Of a stretch of DNA of 64,000 nucleotides, positions 59,482 through 64,000 are shown piece by piece. Within the stretch, counting starts at the first letter, position 1. Every line of letters starts with the position of its first letter. Made by a program: the position numbers and the translations under genes. Origin of the DNA: Actinomycetota bacterium (lineage in GTDB: Bacteria > Actinomycetota > Actinomycetes > S36-B12 > UBA10799); contig JACJWR010000001.1 of the NCBI GenBank assembly GCA_020637055.1, forward strand, positions 868,001 to 932,000, read 5' to 3'. The notes beneath the pieces are model-generated. The model was not told the DNA's origin, made no database searches, and saw nothing but the letters and a program-made list of their open reading frames with translations.

Positions 59482-61434
59482 ATGAGGTTTCTCCGACGGT
59501 TGCTCGCGCTGACCGCGGCGCTGGCCACCTTGCTGGCGGGCAGCACTGTGCTGGCCGACGAGGCCGGATCGGCCCCGCCGCAGGTGCTGCACGTCGCGCC
59601 GAACGGCAACGACGCCGCCCCCGGCACGGCTTCCCAACCCCTCCGCACGGTCACCGAGGCCTGGCGTCGTATCCCACGTGGGGTGGTGCTCAGCCAGCCG
59701 GTGACGATCGCCCTCGCGCCCGGGGTGTACCCGGATTCGTCGTTGCCCAACTACTGGGAGGACCGGCACGGCAGCGCTGCGGCGCCCATCGTGCTGACAG
59801 TGTCGGGTGCTCCTCGCTCGGCTGAGATCCAGGGGAATCTCAACCTCTACAACATCGAACACCTGCGCATCGAAGGGCTGCGGATCGTCACCTTCGGCGA
59901 TGTCCTGCATTGCGAACGCTGCGGCCACGTCACAGTCAGCCAGTCGGTGCTCGACGGCCGCGGTGGTGCCCACGAGACCTACAAGGCCAACCAGTCACAT
60001 GACCTTCAGGTGGTGCACAGCGAGTTGCGTGGCGCCTACGAGAACGCGCTCGATTTCGTCGCCGTGCAACGGGCGAGGATCACCGACTCCATCATCTCCG
60101 ACGCCGGGGATTGGTGCGGGTATGTCAAGGGTGGTTCGGTGGATATCGAGATCCGCGGCAACGAGATTCGCAACTGTGACACCGGCGGCTTCGTCGTCGG
60201 TCAGGGAACCGGCCTGGAGTTCATGGTGGCGCCGTGGCTCACCTACGAAGCCACCGATGTGGTGTTCGCCGGCAACTACGTCCACCACACCTCAGGCGCC
60301 GCCTTCGGAGTCAACGGAGCCCGCAACGTGGTGCTCGAGGACAACGTGGCAATCTCTGTCGGCACCCGTAGCCACCTGGTCGAGGTCTCGTTTGGGTTGC
60401 GCAGTTGTGATGGCGATGTCCAGGCCTGCGCCACCCGGTTGTCCCAAGGCGCGTGGGGAACCACGGCGCTGTACGGCGAGACGGAGGTGTTCATCCCGAA
60501 TTCGGAGGTCACGATCCGGGACAACACGATCGTGAATCCGGCCGGGGTCCAGTCGCGCTGGCAACACTTCGAGGTATCCGGACCTCGGCTCAACACCGGA
60601 ATGGCGGTTGGCCCGTCGCCGGCCAGGACCGACGACGGTCTGCGGATCACAGGCAATGTGATCCGCAACGGCGGGGCGGACATGCCGCTCGGAATCGACG
60701 GCACCACCGTCTGTCGAAGCGGTAACCCGACCTGCACCGTCGCGCAAGTCAACCGCGACAACGACATCAACTCGACCGTGCCGGTACCGATCCCCGCCGC
60801 TGTTCCCGGAGGCGTGATCCCCGGTCCGACCGGGACGTCGCAGCCGGCGCCGACGACCGCACCAACCGGCGTGGCGGCGTTCGGGGGCAACGGTGCCGTC
60901 GTCGTGTATTGGCAGTCCGGCGCGGAAGGTGCCACGAGTCATCGGGTCACGGTGCAGCCGGCCCGTGGCGGGGCCATCGCCGGCTGCACCGCCACCACCG
61001 AGCGATTCTGCATCGTCACCGGCCTGACGAATCTGACCAGCTACCGGGTGCAGGTCGCCGGTCGCAACGCGGCAGGAACGGGCCCGTCCCAGGCCATGGC
61101 CGATGTCGTGGTGCCCCGCGGGCGCTGCGTGCCCGTGCTGGCCGGGCCGGAGAATCCGGCCATGGCGGCCGCCATCCGGGCAAGGTTGGCGAGCGATCCC
61201 TTCTTCCCCGCCGAGTTCGGCGCGGTACTGCAGCAGCAGATGGCCTGCAATCCGGGCGTCGCGACGGCCGTCCGCTCCGCCATCGCTGCGGCCATCGCGG
61301 CGTCGCCCGACGGGCCCGTCGCTCGGGCCATCGCCGCGGCGATCCGTGCGGAGCAGCAGATCGCGGCCGAGATCGCGATCGACCCGACCGGACCGACGGC
61401 CCGTAGGGTGGCCGCGCAGGACAGCATCCGGTGA
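59482..61434 (+). CDS. Secreted right-handed beta-helix protein with fibronectin III domain
   Basis: The protein has 650 residues. A signal peptide (1-25, ends VLADEA) is followed by the DUF1565-like VLHVAPNGNDAAPGTASQPL and a beta-helix of about 350 residues with repeated short strands (for example VHSELRGAYENALDFV, VTIRDNTIVN, LRITGNVIRNGG). A Pro/Thr linker, an FN3 domain (about 455-545) and an Ala-rich helical tail follow. It may bind or cleave a polysaccharide; catalytic residues were not identified. There is no sortase motif or anchor. The start is ATG 59482. Confidence 0.82.
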   Translation: MRFLRRLLALTAALATLLAGSTVLADEAGSAPPQVLHVAPNGNDAAPGTASQPLRTVTEAWRRIPRGVVLSQPVTIALAPGVYPDSSLPNYWEDRHGSAAAPIVLTVSGAPRSAEIQGNLNLYNIEHLRIEGLRIVTFGDVLHCERCGHVTVSQSVLDGRGGAHETYKANQSHDLQVVHSELRGAYENALDFVAVQRARITDSIISDAGDWCGYVKGGSVDIEIRGNEIRNCDTGGFVVGQGTGLEFMVAPWLTYEATDVVFAGNYVHHTSGAAFGVNGARNVVLEDNVAISVGTRSHLVEVSFGLRSCDGDVQACATRLSQGAWGTTALYGETEVFIPNSEVTIRDNTIVNPAGVQSRWQHFEVSGPRLNTGMAVGPSPARTDDGLRITGNVIRNGGADMPLGIDGTTVCRSGNPTCTVAQVNRDNDINSTVPVPIPAAVPGGVIPGPTGTSQPAPTTAPTGVAAFGGNGAVVVYWQSGAEGATSHRVTVQPARGGAIAGCTATTERFCIVTGLTNLTSYRVQVAGRNAAGTGPSQAMADVVVPRGRCVPVLAGPENPAMAAAIRARLASDPFFPAEFGAVLQQQMACNPGVATAVRSAIAAAIAASPDGPVARAIAAAIRAEQQIAAEIAIDPTGPTARRVAAQDSIR

Positions 61435-61500
61435 TCCGATCGACGGCTCGTGGGGCGGGTAGTGTCGCGAGTGTCCAGTTGTCATGCCGAGGGAGGCCCG

Positions 61501-61716
61501 ATGCCGAACAAGTCCTGGTCTGAACTCACACCCGGGCAGCGACGTGTGATCGCCGCCGGTGCCGTGATTGAAGTGATCCTCACGGCGGCGGCGGCCGTCG
61601 ACCTCGTCCGCCGCCCGGCGGAGCAGGTGCGCGGCCCCAAACTGCTCTGGGTTCCCGCACTCGTGGTGCAGCCGGTGGGACCGATCGCCTACTTCGCCTT
61701 CGGCCGCCTCCGGTAG
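61501..61716 (+). CDS. Small membrane protein with PLDc_N-like domain
   Basis: The protein has 71 residues with two hydrophobic segments (about 16-33 and 48-66). The end PKLLWVPALVVQPVGPIAYF followed by FGRLR matches the short PLDc_N motif found in small membrane proteins and cardiolipin synthases. GGAGG lies 6 nt before the ATG. The role is unknown. Confidence 0.82.
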   Translation: MPNKSWSELTPGQRRVIAAGAVIEVILTAAAAVDLVRRPAEQVRGPKLLWVPALVVQPVGPIAYFAFGRLR

Positions 61717-61771
61717 CGCCACGCGGCGTGGCAGCGCAGTCGATTCCCACGGCGCCCGGTCACCCCGGCGG

Positions 61772-62713
61772 GTGCCGGTGGTGACGCCCGGAAAGCGCCT
61801 CGAGGCTCAGCGGGCACGTGTGCTCGCACTCGTCGAAAGTCATCCGAGGCTCGAACGCGGCTATCTCCTTGCGCGGGAGGTGATTGCCGAACAGGGCCGC
61901 TACCGGCTCGGACTCAGCGCTGCCGGATCGGCCTTCTGGTTGGTGCTCGCGGTCTTCCCGGCTGTGGTGGCGGTCATCACGGTGTTCGGCCTGGTAGTCG
62001 ATCCGGTCGACCTCGCCGGGGATGTCGAGGAGATCACCCGGAAATCCCCGAATTCGTTCGGAGCCTTGGTGGCCACCCAGGCCGAGCAGGTCGCCGGTGC
62101 CGATGCGGGGTCGTTGAGCGTCGGCCTGGTGGTGTCGTTGGCAGTGACCCTCTGGAGCGTCTCGAGCGGAGGCTACGCCCTGTCCAGGGCCGTTCGCCAG
62201 GCCTATGACCTTCCGCCGCAGAACTACGTGGTGGCCCGGGCGCGGGCCTTCGTCGCCGCCGTACTCGCCGTGCTCATCCTCGGGCTCGGCGTCGCTGGAA
62301 CCGCTTTCGTGATCAGATGGGGTAGCACCGCCACCGACGAGGTGCGGATGCTCGTCGGAGTATTCGGCGTGCTGGCGGCGATCGTGGGCTTCGCGGCCGT
62401 GGTGGCGTTCACCTTTCGTTTCTCGATCGCGGCCCCGACTCCGCTGCGGTCGCTGCTACCGGGGGTTCTGATCGGTACGGCGACGACGGCGGCGGTGTTC
62501 GTCGGGGCGACCCTGCTCGGCTCGGCCCTGTTCAACTACCAGGCGGTCTACGGGGCACTGAGCGGAATCGTCGTGGCCCTGTTGGCCTTCTACACGATCA
62601 TGTACATCGTGCTGCTCAGTGCCGTGCTCAACCAGCAGTTGGCGCCGCTGGCCACCCACGGCAGAACCACCGGATCGCCCCTGCACCCGTCGGCGGTGCC
62701 GCCCGGCGAGTAG
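61772..62713 (+). CDS. YihY/BrkB family membrane protein
   Basis: The protein has 313 residues with about six membrane segments. LSAAGSAFWLVLAVFPAVVA corresponds to the family's A-x-FxxLLALFP signature, and the second half shows VVALLAFYTIMYIVLLSAVLN. It is not an RNase; its transport or structural role is unknown. Several GTG codons (61772, 61778, 61781) compete as start; none has a Shine-Dalgarno. Confidence 0.87.
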   Translation: MPVVTPGKRLEAQRARVLALVESHPRLERGYLLAREVIAEQGRYRLGLSAAGSAFWLVLAVFPAVVAVITVFGLVVDPVDLAGDVEEITRKSPNSFGALVATQAEQVAGADAGSLSVGLVVSLAVTLWSVSSGGYALSRAVRQAYDLPPQNYVVARARAFVAAVLAVLILGLGVAGTAFVIRWGSTATDEVRMLVGVFGVLAAIVGFAAVVAFTFRFSIAAPTPLRSLLPGVLIGTATTAAVFVGATLLGSALFNYQAVYGALSGIVVALLAFYTIMYIVLLSAVLNQQLAPLATHGRTTGSPLHPSAVPPGE

Positions 62714-62771
62714 CTCGCGCCGCTGGTCGCATCGCCCACCGATGGACCTGCACCTGCCATGCTCCGACGCC

Positions 62772-62836
62772 TAGCGTGAGGCCACCGGCGGCGCGCCCGC
62801 CGGACCTCCCGGTCGGGGGCGAGCACCGCAGGTCCG
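62772..62836 (+). promoter_or_regulatory. Promoter and hairpin-rich leader of prpE
   Basis: TAGCGT (62772-62777) is a possible -10. Downstream are CCGGCGG-CGCGC-CCGCCGG (62785-62803) and CGGACCT (62801-62807) pairing with AGGTCCG (62830-62836). The stems share a few bases and could be alternatives. The ribosome site GGAGG follows at 62851. Confidence 0.4.
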
Positions 62837-62863
62837 GCCGGATCGGCGACGGAGGCGATGCAG

Positions 62864-64000
62864 ATGAACACGGTGTACGACGAGGTCTTTCGCGCAAGCA
62901 TGACCGACCCCGACGGTTTCTGGCTGGCGGCGGCGGATGCGATCGATTGGGATGTCATGCCCAGCATCGGTGTCGATGCCAGCGACGAACCCTTCTACCG
63001 ATGGTTCTCCGACGGTCGACTGAACACCTGCTACAACGCGTTGGACCGGCACATCGAGGCCGGCCGGGGAGAGCAGGCTGCCCTCATCTACGACTCTCCC
63101 GTGACGGACACGGTCCAGCGCTACAGCTACCGCGAACTGCGCGATCGGGTCGCCCGATTCGCCGGTGTGCTGACCGATCAAGGTGTGGTGGCGGGCGACC
63201 GGGTCGTGGTCTACCTCCCGATGGTGCCCGAGGCCGTGGTCGCGATGTTGGCCTGCGCCCGGATCGGCGCCGTGCACTCGGTGGTGTTCGGCGGCTTCGC
63301 GGCCGCCGAGTTGGCCGCGCGGATCGATGATGCGCGACCGAAGGTCATCGTCAGCGCATCGTGTGGCATCGAACCGAACCGGGTCGTCGCCTACAAACCG
63401 CTGCTCGATCAGGCGCTGGCGCTGTCCGAACACACCGTGGGGTCCGTGATCATCCTGCAGCGACCGCAACTACCTGTCCAACTCGGCGACCACGAATTGG
63501 ACTGGGCGGAGGCGGAGCGTGCCGCACAGCCGGCGGCGCCGGTGCCGGTGGCTGCCACGGATCCGCTCTACATCCTGTACACGTCAGGAACCACCGGGAA
63601 ACCCAAAGGCGTGGTCCGCGACAACGGCGGACACGCCGTCGCGCTGCGCTGGAGCATGGCCAACGTATTCGGTATCGAACCGGGCGACGTGTTCTGGGCC
63701 GCCAGTGATGTGGGTTGGGTGGTCGGACACTCCTACATCGTCTACGCGCCACTGCTGACCGGCGCCACAACGGTGCTCTACGAGGGCAAACCGGTGGGAA
63801 CGCCGGACGCCGGGGCGTTCGGCCGGGTGATTGCCGAGCACCGGGTTGCGGCCCTGTTCACCGCGCCGACCGCGATGCGGGCGATCCGCAAGGAGGACCC
63901 TGCCGGTGGCCTGCTCACCGGTCACGACCTCACGTCGCTGCAGGCGTTGTACCTGGCAGGCGAAAGGTTGGATCCCGACACGTACGAGTGGTGCACCCGC
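62864..64000 (+). CDS. prpE: Propionyl-CoA synthetase (3' end outside window)
   Basis: The first 379 codons are present; the gene runs off the window. PrpE activates propionate to propionyl-CoA through an acyl-adenylate. The start of the domain FYRWFSDGRLNTCYNALDRH, the P-loop-like ILYTSGTTGKPKGVVRDNGG and VGWVVGHSYIVYAPLL distinguish it from AcsA and match PrpE. The start is ATG 62864 because GGAGG lies 8 nt away; ATG 62858 is too close. Propionyl-CoA could feed methylmalonyl-CoA and the B12-dependent mutase suggested at 32 kb. Confidence 0.93.
   Translation, partial: MNTVYDEVFRASMTDPDGFWLAAADAIDWDVMPSIGVDASDEPFYRWFSDGRLNTCYNALDRHIEAGRGEQAALIYDSPVTDTVQRYSYRELRDRVARFAGVLTDQGVVAGDRVVVYLPMVPEAVVAMLACARIGAVHSVVFGGFAAAELAARIDDARPKVIVSASCGIEPNRVVAYKPLLDQALALSEHTVGSVIILQRPQLPVQLGDHELDWAEAERAAQPAAPVPVAATDPLYILYTSGTTGKPKGVVRDNGGHAVALRWSMANVFGIEPGDVFWAASDVGWVVGHSYIVYAPLLTGATTVLYEGKPVGTPDAGAFGRVIAEHRVAALFTAPTAMRAIRKEDPAGGLLTGHDLTSLQALYLAGERLDPDTYEWCTR

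Noticed and set aside
1..64000. CRISPR arrays, tRNA or rRNA genes, insertion sequences, prophage
   Set aside because: No regular repeat-spacer pattern, no cloverleaf, no transposase, integrase or phage protein was seen on either strand.

Overview
The window is a 64 kb stretch of high-GC chromosome from a member of the Actinomycetota. The evidence is the gene order, the actinobacterial WhiB3/WhiD- and BldM-type regulators, a GroEL1-type chaperonin with a His-rich tail, the GuaB/GuaB3 pair, and the TAGNNT-type -10 boxes. The order partly follows Mycobacterium tuberculosis (groEL1, whiB3, guaB2, guaB3, choD, guaA; sucC, sucD, perM, purN, purH) and partly Streptomyces (whiD next to bldM; folD, DUF3017, mdh). 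I cannot name the genus. I found no tRNA, rRNA, CRISPR array, insertion sequence or prophage; nearly all the DNA is coding and no gene-free gap exceeds 300 bases.

Layout. 1-3.1 kb: end of the alpha operon (rpoA, rplQ), truA, rplM, rpsI. 3.1-12.9 kb: cell-wall precursor and t6A tRNA modification genes (glmM, glmS, nnr, alr, an alpha/beta hydrolase, tsaE, tsaB, rimI, tsaD), largely with overlapping start and stop codons. 13-16.5 kb: a THUMP-like methyltransferase on the minus strand, then groES-groEL behind two CIRCE operators. 16.6-19.6 kb: a regulatory island with WhiB3/WhiD, a CarH-like B12-binding MerR regulator, a helical-repeat protein and a BldM-type response regulator. 19.6-29.9 kb: guaB, guaB3, a succinate-semialdehyde dehydrogenase, a ChoD-like oxidase, guaA, a small membrane protein and pcrA. 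30-45.9 kb: an M23 peptidase with a structured leader, a lipase, a lone B12-binding domain, sucCD, perM, purN-purH, a pseudo-phosphatase, a quinone oxidoreductase, a YdcZ-type transporter, folD, mdh, icd and trpS.

45.9-64 kb is the more variable part: a FIST sensor with a hybrid histidine kinase, an acyltransferase, a Ca2+/cation antiporter, a PAS-GGDEF protein, a SulP transporter, a 55-residue Cys-rich protein behind a CsoR-like operator, an amidase, a YbdK-type ligase, an anchored lipase, a secreted beta-helix protein, two membrane proteins and the start of prpE.

Two themes cut across the regions. First, at least a dozen genes have no Shine-Dalgarno sequence but carry a TANNNT box, usually TAGNNT, 6-8 nt before the start codon, which indicates leaderless transcripts. 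Second, convergent genes are packed tail to tail with gaps from minus 4 to about 32 bp. The most interesting candidates for follow-up are the CarH-like regulator beside WhiB3, the metal-type operator in front of the small Cys-rich gene, and the degenerate LMW-phosphatase.
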